Origin: Pseudomonas sp. ACM7 | GTDB taxonomy: Bacteria; Pseudomonadota; Gammaproteobacteria; Pseudomonadales; Pseudomonadaceae | DNA length: 64,000 bases | Reading direction: 5' to 3' | Assembly: GCF_004136015.1 (NCBI RefSeq) | Contig: NZ_CP024866.1 | Span: forward strand, 388,327 to 452,326 | Shown here: piece after piece, positions 54,635 to 63,777 of the stretch | How positions within the stretch are numbered: position 1 is the first letter of the stretch | How the letters are laid out: every line of letters begins with the position of its first letter | Position numbers and translations under genes: made by a program | The notes under the pieces: model-generated | Told to the model about the DNA's origin: nothing | What the model saw: only the letters and a program-made list of their open reading frames with translations | Database searches by the model: none

Positions 54635-54758
54635 TCCAGGCTCCCGTTGGCAAAAGCGCCGATTGTCCTCATAAATTACCCCGTGCAGAAGAGCCGACGG
54701 CGATTAATCTTCATGCGACAATCGCCACTCGCCCGCGACCACCCGCCAGGAGGCAGCC

Positions 54759-55166
54759 ATGCCCTACCGTCCCAACCCGCGCCGCCCGTTGTCGATCCAG
54801 CTCAACGCCTTGCAACTGACCGGCAGCATTGCCCTGGGTGTGTGGCTGGGGTTTATCGCGATCGCGCTGACGTGCTGGCTTGCCTCCCGACTGTTGTTCA
54901 GCGAGCATCTAGCTCCCGTGGCAGAGGCCGTGCAGCAACTGGCCAAACCACCGGTGGTGCAACCGGTGCCGGACATTCCGGCTCAGAGCCCGTTGTTCGA
55001 ACAGTACGAAGAGAACCTGCGCAAGAACGAGCAGCAGCAAAGGCTTGATCAGGCCCGCAGCAACAACCGCAATTTATCGAACCCCAAATGCCAGTTCTGG
55101 TTGCAACAGGACCAGACTGCACCGAGCGAAAAAAGCCGCGCCAACGTCCAGCAATTCTGCGATTGA
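54759..55166 (+). CDS. Membrane-anchored protein of unknown function
   Basis: 135 residues. A basic N-terminus is followed by one hydrophobic helix (residues 20-45), a Pro/Gln-rich segment and a charged C-terminal half ending with a Cys pair (NPKCQFW and QQFCD), so the bulk is probably periplasmic and disulfide-linked. GGAGG precedes the ATG. Divergent from earP and 14 bases upstream of the Gre-like gene, so likely co-transcribed with it. Confidence 0.75.
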   Translation: MPYRPNPRRPLSIQLNALQLTGSIALGVWLGFIAIALTCWLASRLLFSEHLAPVAEAVQQLAKPPVVQPVPDIPAQSPLFEQYEENLRKNEQQQRLDQARSNNRNLSNPKCQFWLQQDQTAPSEKSRANVQQFCD

Positions 55167-55180
55167 TCAAGAAGCTCTCT

Positions 55181-55663
55181 ATGCACAAGCCGACCGTCCA
55201 CCAACTGATTCTCGACAAGCTGCGGATCGACCTCGACATCGCCGAGCGTGCCGCACAAACCGCTTACGAAACCGCCACCCACGAAGAAAACATCGCCGAG
55301 AACAAGTACGACACGCTAGGGCTGGAGGCGTCTTATCTGGCAGCCGGGCAAGCCAAACGGGTGGAGGAAATCAGGCAGTCACTGACGCTTTGCCAGAACC
55401 TGACGCTGCGACCTTACGACGATCAGCGCGGCATCGAAGTCGGTGCCCTGCTCGGTCTGGAAGATGAAAAGGGTCGTGAGCAATGGCTGTTTCTGGCCCC
55501 CGACGCGGCGGGTTTGAAGGTCGACGTGGTGGGGCAATGGATTACCGTCATCACCCCTCGCTCACCGCTGGGCAAGAGTCTGCTGGGCAAGTTCGAAGGG
55601 GACGAGGTGGAGATTCTCGTGGCGGGAGCTCGGCAACAGTTTTCTGTCACCGAGGTGGTATAG
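55181..55663 (+). CDS. GreA/GreB-related factor
   Basis: 160 residues. The N-terminal half is a predicted coiled-coil hairpin whose turn (ATHEENIAENKYDTLGLEA) resembles the acidic tip of GreA/B, and the C-terminal half is a FKBP-like GreA/B C-terminal domain (GALLGLED..EQWLFLAPDAAGL..ITVITPRSPLGKSLLG). It may enter the RNA polymerase secondary channel. Shorter arms than GreA leave the activity open. Convergent with cysB, 9-base gap. Confidence 0.85.
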   Translation: MHKPTVHQLILDKLRIDLDIAERAAQTAYETATHEENIAENKYDTLGLEASYLAAGQAKRVEEIRQSLTLCQNLTLRPYDDQRGIEVGALLGLEDEKGREQWLFLAPDAAGLKVDVVGQWITVITPRSPLGKSLLGKFEGDEVEILVAGARQQFSVTEVV

Positions 55664-55672
55664 AAAGGGAGA

Positions 55673-56656
<984 letters not shown>

Positions 56657-56760
56657 TCAAAGCAGGTAGACGCCACGGGCATCAGCGACGGTATATAACT
56701 ATATTAATGGTTTGACGAATAAATCTAGAACTTTTTTATCAAACTGCCACTATTGGTGCT

Positions 56761-57264
56761 CTAGCGATCCCCTTGGCGACGACGCTCCACCAGCGGCACC
56801 AGATAGACCGGCACCCGAGACAGTTGCAACACCCGCGCTGCAGTGCGGCCCAAAGGCGTTTCCGCGCCAGCACCATGGCTATGACTACCTACGATCAACA
56901 AATCCACGGAGAGTTTCTGCGCCTGGTCGAGAATCACCTGCGACGGATCGCCCTGAAGCACCCTCACTGCTTTGATCCGCTCCAGGTCCTGCGACCCTTC
57001 ATCCCCCAATTCTTCACGAAAGCTGTCGAGTACCCGCTGCTCGATGTTGGCAATCACCGTGTTCAAGCCTTGGCTGTGAAACTCATTCAACGCCTGCTCA
57101 TCGAGATAACTCTGAAGCACCGACTCGGCAAACAGCCCCATCGGTTCAACGGCGTGCACCACGTAGAGATCGGCATTGAATGTTCGCGCCAGCGCCAAGG
57201 CATGCTGCATCACCAAAGGTGCGTACAGGCCGAGGTCAGTGGCGTACAGCATCGAATGAATCAT
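56761..57264 (-). CDS. Universal stress protein (UspA family)
   Basis: 167 residues. The N-terminal MLYATDLG stretch and the C-terminal nucleotide-binding motif GSHSHGAGAETPLGRTAARV are consistent with ATP-binding UspA-type proteins; the usual GSxG pattern is extended by a Gly-Ala insert. AGGAGGT precedes the ATG. Upstream of cysB on the same strand. Confidence 0.9.
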   Translation of the reverse strand: MIHSMLYATDLGLYAPLVMQHALALARTFNADLYVVHAVEPMGLFAESVLQSYLDEQALNEFHSQGLNTVIANIEQRVLDSFREELGDEGSQDLERIKAVRVLQGDPSQVILDQAQKLSVDLLIVGSHSHGAGAETPLGRTAARVLQLSRVPVYLVPLVERRRQGDR

Positions 57265-57358
57265 ATGACCTCCTTGAGTGCCAACATGGCGGAGATTGAT
57301 TCAGCTTAGCAGTGCCTTGGCGAGTACGACGTTTCGCGTAACGCGTTGAACCGTGGGC

Positions 57359-58264
57359 TTAAACCTTTTGCTCGTTGCTTATGCCGTGCGGCACGTGGCC
57401 GGTGGCGACCACCTCGCGGGCCAACTCGCAATGACCGGCCTGATCGTCGAAAAACACGTCGGCGGCAAAGGCTTCGAGAAACGCCGACTTGGTCAGGCCG
57501 CCGAGAAACAGCGACTCGTCCAGACGAATGTCCCATTCGCGCAAGGTACGGATCACTCGCTCATGGGCCGGCGCCGATCGCGCGGTCACCAGCGCGGTGC
57601 GGATCGGACAAGCGTCTTCCGGGAACTCGCGCTGCAACAGATTGAGGGCGGCGAGGAAGCCTTTGAACGGCCCGCCGCGCAAAGGCTCGCGGGCGGCTTC
57701 ACGCTCGCTGGCCTGAAACGCTTCCAGACCACCGGACTGATAGACACGCTCCGATTCATCGGAAAACAGCACCGCGTCACCATCGAAGGCAATGCGCAAT
57801 TCATCACTGGCCGCACGGCTGGCGCCACCCGACAGAATGGTCGCAGCGGCGAACCCGGCATCCAGCGCACTGCGCACGTCTTCGGCATGCGTCGAAAGAA
57901 ACAGGTCGCAGCCAAACGCCTTCAGGTACGGATAAGGACTGCGTCCGCCGACAAACGCCGCGCGGGAAATCGCCAGGCCATAGTGGTGGATCGAATTGAA
58001 AACCCGCAGGCCAGTGTCGGCACTGTTGCGCGACACTAGGATCACCTCGACCCGGGCGCGGCCAAGGCTGGTGTTCAAGTGGAGGAGTTTTTGTACCAAC
58101 GGGAATGCATCACCGGGCTCGAGGATTTCGTCTTCGTGTTCGATCTGATATTGCCGATAGGCTTCGACGCCGCTCGACAGATAGACCTTGTGGCTTTCGC
58201 TCAGGTCGAACAGCGCACGCGACGAAATCGCCAGCACCAATTTGTCGTCGATCGTTTTTGCCAT
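57359..58264 (-). CDS. Cytosolic 5'-nucleotidase (NT5C-like)
   Basis: 301 residues. The family start LVLAISSRALFDL, the conserved YQIEHEDEILEPGDAFPLV and SVFNSIHHYGL-type block (VFNSIHHYGLAISRA), and a closing FFDDQAGHCELA Asp motif identify the 5'-nucleotidase family PF06189. It would dephosphorylate nucleoside monophosphates. Downstream of panE and possibly in the same transcript. Confidence 0.9.
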   Translation of the reverse strand: MAKTIDDKLVLAISSRALFDLSESHKVYLSSGVEAYRQYQIEHEDEILEPGDAFPLVQKLLHLNTSLGRARVEVILVSRNSADTGLRVFNSIHHYGLAISRAAFVGGRSPYPYLKAFGCDLFLSTHAEDVRSALDAGFAAATILSGGASRAASDELRIAFDGDAVLFSDESERVYQSGGLEAFQASEREAAREPLRGGPFKGFLAALNLLQREFPEDACPIRTALVTARSAPAHERVIRTLREWDIRLDESLFLGGLTKSAFLEAFAADVFFDDQAGHCELAREVVATGHVPHGISNEQKV

Positions 58265-58288
58265 GCCCTTCTCCCAAGGTTGATCGAC

Positions 58289-59245
58289 TCAAGTGTTACG
58301 TCGATCGATAAAACTCAAACTGCGATACAAAGCTTCGATTCGCGGCAACTCGCATCCTGCGGCCTTGGCTGCCGCCAGTGGCCGGGCGTAAATCGCATCC
58401 AGCTCAAGCGGTCGTTTGTGCAGAAAATCGTGGTACATGCTCGGCCAATAGTCCGGCATTTTCTCGGTCACCATGAACAGATGATCGGCATAACCGGCCG
58501 GTACGTCGTGACCGCAGGCGATTGCTCCCAGAACCACTTCCGCCATCAGAGCCTTGATCAGTTCCCGACTGTCGGCATCGGCCATCAACGGCGTGGTGCT
58601 TGCCCCGAGCAGAACCGACAGACCGTTGTAAGGGATATTCCAGACCAGTTTCTGCCAGCGCGCCTGATGCAGGTTCGCCATGGCCTGGGAATCGATACCG
58701 GCGGTGCGGAACAGCCCGGCGCCCTCCTCGACAATCGCCATGCGCGCCTGCTCATCGGCTGCGGGACCACTGTGGTAGCCAACATTCACCGCACCGAGCG
58801 CCTGATGGGTGATGACGCCTGGTCCGTCGCGATGGACGCAGATATAGCAGAGCCCACCGAGCACATGCAGCGAATCCGGAAGTAACGCTCGCAGACTGTC
58901 TTCAACGTCCAGGCCATTTTGCAGCAACAACACTTTGGCATTCGGTGCCGCGGCTTGAATGATCGTCGGCGCCAACTGCGCGTTACTGGTGGTTTTCGCG
59001 CCCACCAGCAACCAGTCACAGGGCGGCATGTCTTCGGCCGTCGAATACGCCTGAACCGGATTCAACGTCAGCGCGCCGTGCACCGCACTGTCGAGCTTCA
59101 ACCCCCGCTCGGCCACCGCTGAGAATTCACTGCGCAACAGAAAATGCACATCGAAACCGGCACGCGCCAGCATCAACCCGTAGAACCCGCCGATCGCACC
59201 GGTTCCGATAATACCGATTGTCGGTTTGGTCACTGCCCCCATCAT
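58289..59245 (-). CDS. panE: 2-dehydropantoate 2-reductase family
   Basis: 318 residues. NAD(P)-binding motif GIIGTGAIGGFYGL at residues 10-23, the catalytic Lys in HQARWQKLVWNIPYNGL and the KRPLELDAIY segment. It reduces ketopantoate to pantoate, for coenzyme A synthesis, though panE-like paralogues are common and this may be one. Its ATG overlaps the stop of the thioredoxin-like gene. Confidence 0.85.
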   Translation of the reverse strand: MMGAVTKPTIGIIGTGAIGGFYGLMLARAGFDVHFLLRSEFSAVAERGLKLDSAVHGALTLNPVQAYSTAEDMPPCDWLLVGAKTTSNAQLAPTIIQAAAPNAKVLLLQNGLDVEDSLRALLPDSLHVLGGLCYICVHRDGPGVITHQALGAVNVGYHSGPAADEQARMAIVEEGAGLFRTAGIDSQAMANLHQARWQKLVWNIPYNGLSVLLGASTTPLMADADSRELIKALMAEVVLGAIACGHDVPAGYADHLFMVTEKMPDYWPSMYHDFLHKRPLELDAIYARPLAAAKAAGCELPRIEALYRSLSFIDRRNT

Positions 59246-59628
59246 GGCAACTCCTCTGCAATTCGACTCAACGCCTGACCCACGGCTGCATTGAGCTCGG
59301 TGCAGGTCAGGCGCGATTTTAGTGCCCCGAAAAATTCACCGCCGCGCACCACAAACAGCGCCGGCAAATAAAAAACCTGATAACGCTCGACCACCCCGCC
59401 ATTGTTCCCGGCATCAATCCAGCACAGCCGATCGACGTCCAGATCGAGTCGTGGCAATTGCTCACGGGCAAATCGGCAACTGGCGCAGCCGACGCTGGTG
59501 AAAATGACCAGCGACACACCGCTCATCGCCAGCAGCCGTTGGTCGGCGTCGAAATCAGTCAGTTCCAATTCGACCACTATACTGGGTGGAACAATGTCAG
59601 ATGGCCGACACATGGAGTCCGTGTTCAT
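59242..59628 (-). CDS. Thioredoxin-family protein
   Basis: Up to 128 residues. A thioredoxin fold with CASC in TSVGCASCRFARE and the cis-Pro loop YLPALFVV. CASC in place of CGPC suggests altered redox potential. The first ATG (59628) overlaps the start codon of the PilZ gene on the opposite strand; a second ATG at 59613 would avoid that. Coupled to panE by ATGA. Confidence 0.82.
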   Translation of the reverse strand: MNTDSMCRPSDIVPPSIVVELELTDFDADQRLLAMSGVSLVIFTSVGCASCRFAREQLPRLDLDVDRLCWIDAGNNGGVVERYQVFYLPALFVVRGGEFFGALKSRLTCTELNAAVGQALSRIAEELP

Positions 59629-60070
59629 GGGACGTTTTATTCCTCACCCTGACGATGTGCCCGTCGAATTAACGTTGCTCAAACCTGAGTGTATTTCACG
59701 GCAACAGCTGCACACTATCAGCCTCGGGGGCATGGCTTGCAATTATCACCGGGCGTGGCGCCACGGTACGGCGCTGGAAATTCGCATGCCGACCTTGAAC
59801 CCCGACATGCGTTTTCTGGGATATGTAGCCTGGTGCCTGCGACGAAAGCGCGGCTATCTGGTAGGCATTGCCTTCGTTGACGAACAGATGATGTTCAGTG
59901 CCCGGATGGGCGAGCAAGTGTGCCAGATCGAACGTTACTGCCGCCTGCATGACGCGCATGACGATCTGCAGGAAACTCAGGCCCTGGCCCTTGAATGGGT
60001 CCAGGAGCATGCCGACGAGTTCTCCCACGAGACGGTTCGCAGGGCATTTGCGCAGGTTGTGCTGGATTAG
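59627..60070 (+). CDS. PilZ-domain protein
   Basis: 147 residues. PilZ-like barrel: N-terminal GRFIPHPDDVPVELTLL, then QLHTISLGGMACNYHRAW and LGYVAWCLRRKRGYLVGIAF. The c-di-GMP motifs are degenerate: RxxxR appears as RFIPH and D/NxSxxG as TISLGG, so nucleotide binding is doubtful. The ATG at 59627 has GGAG upstream. Divergent from, and overlapping, the thioredoxin-like gene. Confidence 0.8.
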   Translation: MGRFIPHPDDVPVELTLLKPECISRQQLHTISLGGMACNYHRAWRHGTALEIRMPTLNPDMRFLGYVAWCLRRKRGYLVGIAFVDEQMMFSARMGEQVCQIERYCRLHDAHDDLQETQALALEWVQEHADEFSHETVRRAFAQVVLD

Positions 60071-60071
60071 G

Positions 60072-60121
60072 AGGGGCATCCTCAATTGGTTTCCCCGCGG
60101 AAACTAATTGAGAATGCCCCT
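60072..60121. repeat. Hairpin related to the 268 bp element ends
   Basis: AGGGGCATCCTCAATTGGTT and its near-inverse form a stem of about 23 bases around CGCGG. The core TCTCAA(T/C)TGGTTT matches the terminal arms at 8991 and 9258. It follows the PilZ stop codon by one base and could act as terminator. Confidence 0.75.
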
Positions 60122-60252
60122 TAAACCGGTGTCTGCCCATTGTCGAGCCACGGTGTAACGCGCTAAGGTTCTGCTCCCCGACGCGCTTAATTTGCTGTGC
60201 TCCGCCGCGCGGGTTCGCTGGCGGCCGGCACCCGTGACCTGACGAGTAAACG

Positions 60253-61329
60253 ATGGCTGATTTACCGATCAACGACCTAAACGTCGCTTCCAACGAGACG
60301 CTGATCACTCCCGATCAGCTCAAGCGTGATATCCCTCTTAGCGACGCTGCCCTGCGCACCGTCACCAAGGGCCGCGAAGTCATTCGCAACATTCTTGATG
60401 GCACCGACCACCGCCTGTTTGTTGTCATCGGGCCTTGCTCGATCCACGACATCAAGGCTGCCCACGAATACGCCGAGCGCCTGAAGGCGCTTGCGGCCGA
60501 AGTGTCCGATACCCTGTATCTGGTCATGCGCGTGTATTTCGAGAAGCCACGCACCACCGTCGGCTGGAAAGGCTTGATCAACGATCCGTACCTGGACGAC
60601 TCCTTCAAGATTCAGGACGGTCTGCACATCGGTCGTCAATTGTTGCTGGACCTGGCCGAGATGGGCCTGCCGACCGCAACTGAAGCCCTCGACCCGATCT
60701 CCCCGCAGTACTTGCAGGACCTGATCAGCTGGTCGGCCATCGGTGCGCGCACCACCGAATCCCAGACTCACCGTGAAATGGCCTCCGGCCTGTCCTCGGC
60801 AGTAGGCTTCAAGAACGGCACCGACGGCGGCCTGACGGTCGCTATCAACGCCCTGCAATCGGTGTCCAGCCCTCACCGCTTCCTGGGTATCAACCAGGAA
60901 GGTGGCGTGTCGATCGTCACCACCAAGGGCAATGCCTACGGTCACGTGGTACTGCGCGGTGGCAACGGCAAGCCGAACTACGATTCGGTCAGCGTCGCGC
61001 TCTGCGAGCAAGCGCTGAACAAAGCGAAGATCAAGCCGAACATCATGGTCGATTGCAGCCACGCCAACTCCAACAAGGACCCGGCCCTGCAACCGCTGGT
61101 GATGGAGAACGTCGCCAACCAGATCCTCGAAGGCAACCAGTCGATCATCGGCCTGATGGTCGAAAGTCACTTGAACTGGGGCTGCCAGGCGATCCCGAAA
61201 GACCTCGCCGACCTGCAATACGGCGTGTCGATCACCGATGCCTGCATCGACTGGTCCGCCACCGAAAACACCTTGCGCAGCATGCATGCCAAGCTCAAGG
61301 ACGTGCTGCCGAAACGCGATCGCAGCTGA
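60253..61329 (+). CDS. DAHP synthase, class I (AroFGH type)
   Basis: 358 residues. Signatures VVIGPCSIHDIKAAHEYA, RVYFEKPRTTVGWKGLINDP, ARTTESQTHREMASGLS and the metal Cys/His/Asp residues (MVDCSHANSNKDP) identify the microbial class I beta-type enzyme. Feedback by an aromatic amino acid is typical but the specific one is not read here. It is preceded by 131 bases with a GC-rich hairpin (60205-60230). Confidence 0.94.
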   Translation: MADLPINDLNVASNETLITPDQLKRDIPLSDAALRTVTKGREVIRNILDGTDHRLFVVIGPCSIHDIKAAHEYAERLKALAAEVSDTLYLVMRVYFEKPRTTVGWKGLINDPYLDDSFKIQDGLHIGRQLLLDLAEMGLPTATEALDPISPQYLQDLISWSAIGARTTESQTHREMASGLSSAVGFKNGTDGGLTVAINALQSVSSPHRFLGINQEGGVSIVTTKGNAYGHVVLRGGNGKPNYDSVSVALCEQALNKAKIKPNIMVDCSHANSNKDPALQPLVMENVANQILEGNQSIIGLMVESHLNWGCQAIPKDLADLQYGVSITDACIDWSATENTLRSMHAKLKDVLPKRDRS

Positions 61330-61344
61330 TCACTTTTCGCCGCA

Positions 61345-61380
61345 CAAAAAAACGCCGGGCTTAACCCGGCGTTTTTTTAT
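61345..61380. terminator. Bidirectional terminator
   Basis: AAAAAACGCCGGG and CCCGGCGTTTTTTT pair around CTTAA between convergent DAHP synthase and GNAT genes. Confidence 0.9.
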
Positions 61381-61400
61381 GCGTTCGATTCTGTGAAAGG

Positions 61401-61688
61401 TTACTGGCTCAGTTTGGCTGCATGCCGCTGGTGGCGCTCCATGTAGCGTTCCACGTAGGAACACGATGGAATGACGGTGTAACCCATTTCTTCAGCGTAC
61501 TCCAACGCCTTCTCGGTCAAGGCTGCCGCAATGCCGCGACCACGCAGTGCGTTGGGCACAAAGGTGCGATAGATATCCAGGGTCTGTTTCCCCAGATCCA
61601 TATAGGTCAGGTAGGCACGATGACCGTCCACATTGGTCTCGAACTGATGACCAGCCTGGTCATGGTGGATGGACAACGCCTCGCTCAT
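61401..61688 (-). CDS. Small GNAT-type N-acetyltransferase (YjdJ-like)
   Basis: 95 residues. Acetyl-CoA motif RTFVPNALRGRGIAAALTEKAL and the closing YVERYMERHQ fit the short COG2388 acetyltransferases. Start at 61688 has GGAG upstream; longer frame not used. Confidence 0.88.
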   Translation of the reverse strand: MSEALSIHHDQAGHQFETNVDGHRAYLTYMDLGKQTLDIYRTFVPNALRGRGIAAALTEKALEYAEEMGYTVIPSCSYVERYMERHQRHAAKLSQ

Positions 61689-62327
61689 CACTACTCCTCG
61701 CGGGTCTGGAATTCTGACCCCTACCTTACCGATGTTTTTCCGGCGAAGGAACATCTACGCCACCCCGTGCCTGAATGGACACCGAGAAGAGCTGTACCAA
61801 TCTCGCACAACCGAGCACGTATCAAATAGTAGGCACTATTGGCAGAAATGCTCAAGGTACGCTCGTCATCACGCCGATTGGCGGGTGCTGCTCCGGGTGA
61901 CGCAGAGACGGCTCGACCGAAGATCTGTGTAGGTCAATAGCCTGAACATTGCCGGATGTTGAGACTTAAGACGAGCGCCCTTTGTTAAAGTCACCTGAAC
62001 ATGGAGAAAGATATGAGAGGCGCCACGCAAAATCCGAAAAAAAGTGTAGACGAATCCATCTAGACAGACTTTAGCCAAGACTCGGAAAAGAGCTGTGAGC
62101 GCGCGAAACTTTTCTTCGGCGGCTCGCTCAGCTCGGGCCTCCCAGCTGTATATTTTTTAAACAATGCAGTTAAAAGTTGCTCGAAAAAGAATCAACGCCT
62201 ACAATTTTTTTGGCTTCTTGCTTTACGTCAGTTTACTTACGACAAGTAATGGGTAGTATGTACGCCGGCTATTTCCTCACTCTGAGGAGACAGCTAACTT
62301 AATAGAAAGTCCTTGAAGGGGAACACG
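61689..62327. other. Long intergenic region before oprI
   Basis: 639 bases. The right 200 bases are AT-rich and include the candidate oprI promoter: -35 TTTACT (62232-62237), 16-base spacer, -10 TAGTAT (62254-62259). A 16-codon frame (62013-62063) has a good GGAG spacing but is otherwise unsupported. An inverted repeat (GAGCTGTGAGC / GCTCGCTCAGCTC) lies near 62090-62140. Confidence 0.5.
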
Positions 62328-62579
62328 ATGAACAACGTTCTGAAATTCTCTGCTCTGGCTCTGGCCGCAGTTCTGGCTACCGGTTGCAGCAGCGTATCGA
62401 AAGAAACCGAAGCACGTCTGACCGCTACTGAAGACGCAGCAGCTCGCTCCCAGGCTCGTGCAGACGAAGCTTACCGTAAAGCTGATGAAGCTCTGGCTGC
62501 TGCTCAAAAAGCACAACAGACTGCTGACGAAGCTAACGAGCGTGCTCTGCGCATGCTGGACAAAGCTAGCCGCAAGTAA
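62328..62579 (+). CDS. oprI: Major outer membrane lipoprotein OprI
   Basis: 83 residues. Signal peptide with lipobox LATGC (Cys20), then heptad-rich helix ([20 protein letters not shown] and so on) and C-terminal RMLDKASRK, whose last Lys is the likely peptidoglycan attachment site. It is the Braun-type lipoprotein of Pseudomonas, very abundant. GAAGGGG lies before the ATG. Confidence 0.97.
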   Translation: MNNVLKFSALALAAVLATGCSSVSKETEARLTATEDAAARSQARADEAYRKADEALAAAQKAQQTADEANERALRMLDKASRK

Positions 62580-62600
62580 TAATCCTTCGGGATTGTTATC

Positions 62601-62632
62601 AAGCCGACCCATTTTTTGGGTCGGCTTTTTTA
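62601..62632 (+). terminator. Terminator after oprI
   Basis: AAGCCGACCC and GGGTCGGCTT form a stem around ATTTTTT followed by TTTT. Confidence 0.9.
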
Positions 62633-62654
62633 TTGCCCGCAATTTCGTACCGGC

Positions 62655-62692
62655 AATAAAAAACCCGCCGACGCGGTCAGCATCGGCGGGTT
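62655..62692 (-). terminator. Terminator after L,D-transpeptidase gene
   Basis: On the minus strand, AACCCGCCGATG and CGCGTCGGCGGGTT-like arms pair and lead into a T run. Confidence 0.8.
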
Positions 62693-62703
62693 CCTTTCAA
62701 ACA

Positions 62704-63675
62704 TTACTGCAACGGGTCGATCGGCGCACTCGTCACCATCGGCGCCGAGGAATTCGGCACTCCGATTTCCACCGGCAGACCATCTTCGGCGGCAACCACG
62801 TCGCGGACCACATCCCAGTTCATGCGCAGGTTGTTGGTGATGTCCTCACGCTTGAGCATCGCGTTGATCACCGAGGTGTGTTTGTCGACCACAGAAGGGT
62901 TGCCCTTGTCGTCCAGCGGCGTGTGCGCTTCCAGATACACCTTGCCGCCACTGACACCGAACTTGTACGGGTCGCTGATAATGCGCACCGACGTGCCTAC
63001 CGGCACCATGCTCGCCATTTCCAGCACGTTGTTGTTGAACATGCGGAAGCAACCGTGGCTGGTGCGCATGCCGATGCCGAACTTCTTGTTCGAACCGTGG
63101 ATCAGGTAGCCCGGCGTGCCCAACGTGAACTTGAACGGCCCCAACGGGTTGTCCGGGCCGGCCGGCACCACGTTCGGCAGTGGATCGCCATCGGCGGCGT
63201 GCTCGGCCTTGATCGACGCTGGAGGGGTCCAGGTCGGGTTCGGCGTCTTGGCGGTGATGCTGGTATGGGCAATCGGCGAGCCCCAGCCTTCACGGCCGAT
63301 ACCCAGCGGGAAGGTGTACACCACGTTCCGGCCTTTCGGGAAGTAATAGAGGCGGTACTCGGCCAGGTTGATGACGATGCCTTCACGCGGGCCCGGTGGC
63401 AGGATGAAGCGCGTCGGCAGCACCACTTCGGTGCCAGCACCCGGCAGCCATGGATCGACGCCAGGGTTGGCCGCGACCATTTCCGAATAGCCCAGATCGT
63501 AGGTGGTGCCAAGGTCAGCGAAGGTATCTTCGTACTTGGCCTTGATCACCTGGACCTGACCGACGATGTCTTCACCGGGCGGTGGCAGGGGCAGCTCCAA
63601 TGCTGCTACGGGACCCGCCACACAGAGGGCGGCGAGAGACAGGTAGCGGGTGACGGCAGGAAAGCGCGGCAACAT
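62704..63675 (-). CDS. L,D-transpeptidase (YkuD family)
   Basis: 323 residues. Signal peptide (ending VAALE), a LysM-like segment (VQVIKAKYEDTFADLGTTYD...) and the YkuD domain with the catalytic motif SHGCFRM (His207, Cys209, Arg211). It attaches lipoprotein to, or crosslinks, peptidoglycan. It is convergent with oprI, whose product is a natural substrate. The ATG at 63675 was chosen because of GAAGG upstream and the better signal peptide. Confidence 0.9.
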   Translation of the reverse strand: MLPRFPAVTRYLSLAALCVAGPVAALELPLPPPGEDIVGQVQVIKAKYEDTFADLGTTYDLGYSEMVAANPGVDPWLPGAGTEVVLPTRFILPPGPREGIVINLAEYRLYYFPKGRNVVYTFPLGIGREGWGSPIAHTSITAKTPNPTWTPPASIKAEHAADGDPLPNVVPAGPDNPLGPFKFTLGTPGYLIHGSNKKFGIGMRTSHGCFRMFNNNVLEMASMVPVGTSVRIISDPYKFGVSGGKVYLEAHTPLDDKGNPSVVDKHTSVINAMLKREDITNNLRMNWDVVRDVVAAEDGLPVEIGVPNSSAPMVTSAPIDPLQ

Positions 63676-63777
63676 CCGGAAAATCCTTCGCATGATCGAC
63701 AAGGGTATAAAAACGGGATTGTACACCGGCATCTGGAAAATCGGGGAGTTGACCGATAGCAAGCAATCTATCGGGCT

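Noticed and set aside
62458..63759. 433-codon plus-strand frame over oprI end and the L,D-transpeptidase
   Set aside because: Antisense artefact; passes through two terminators.
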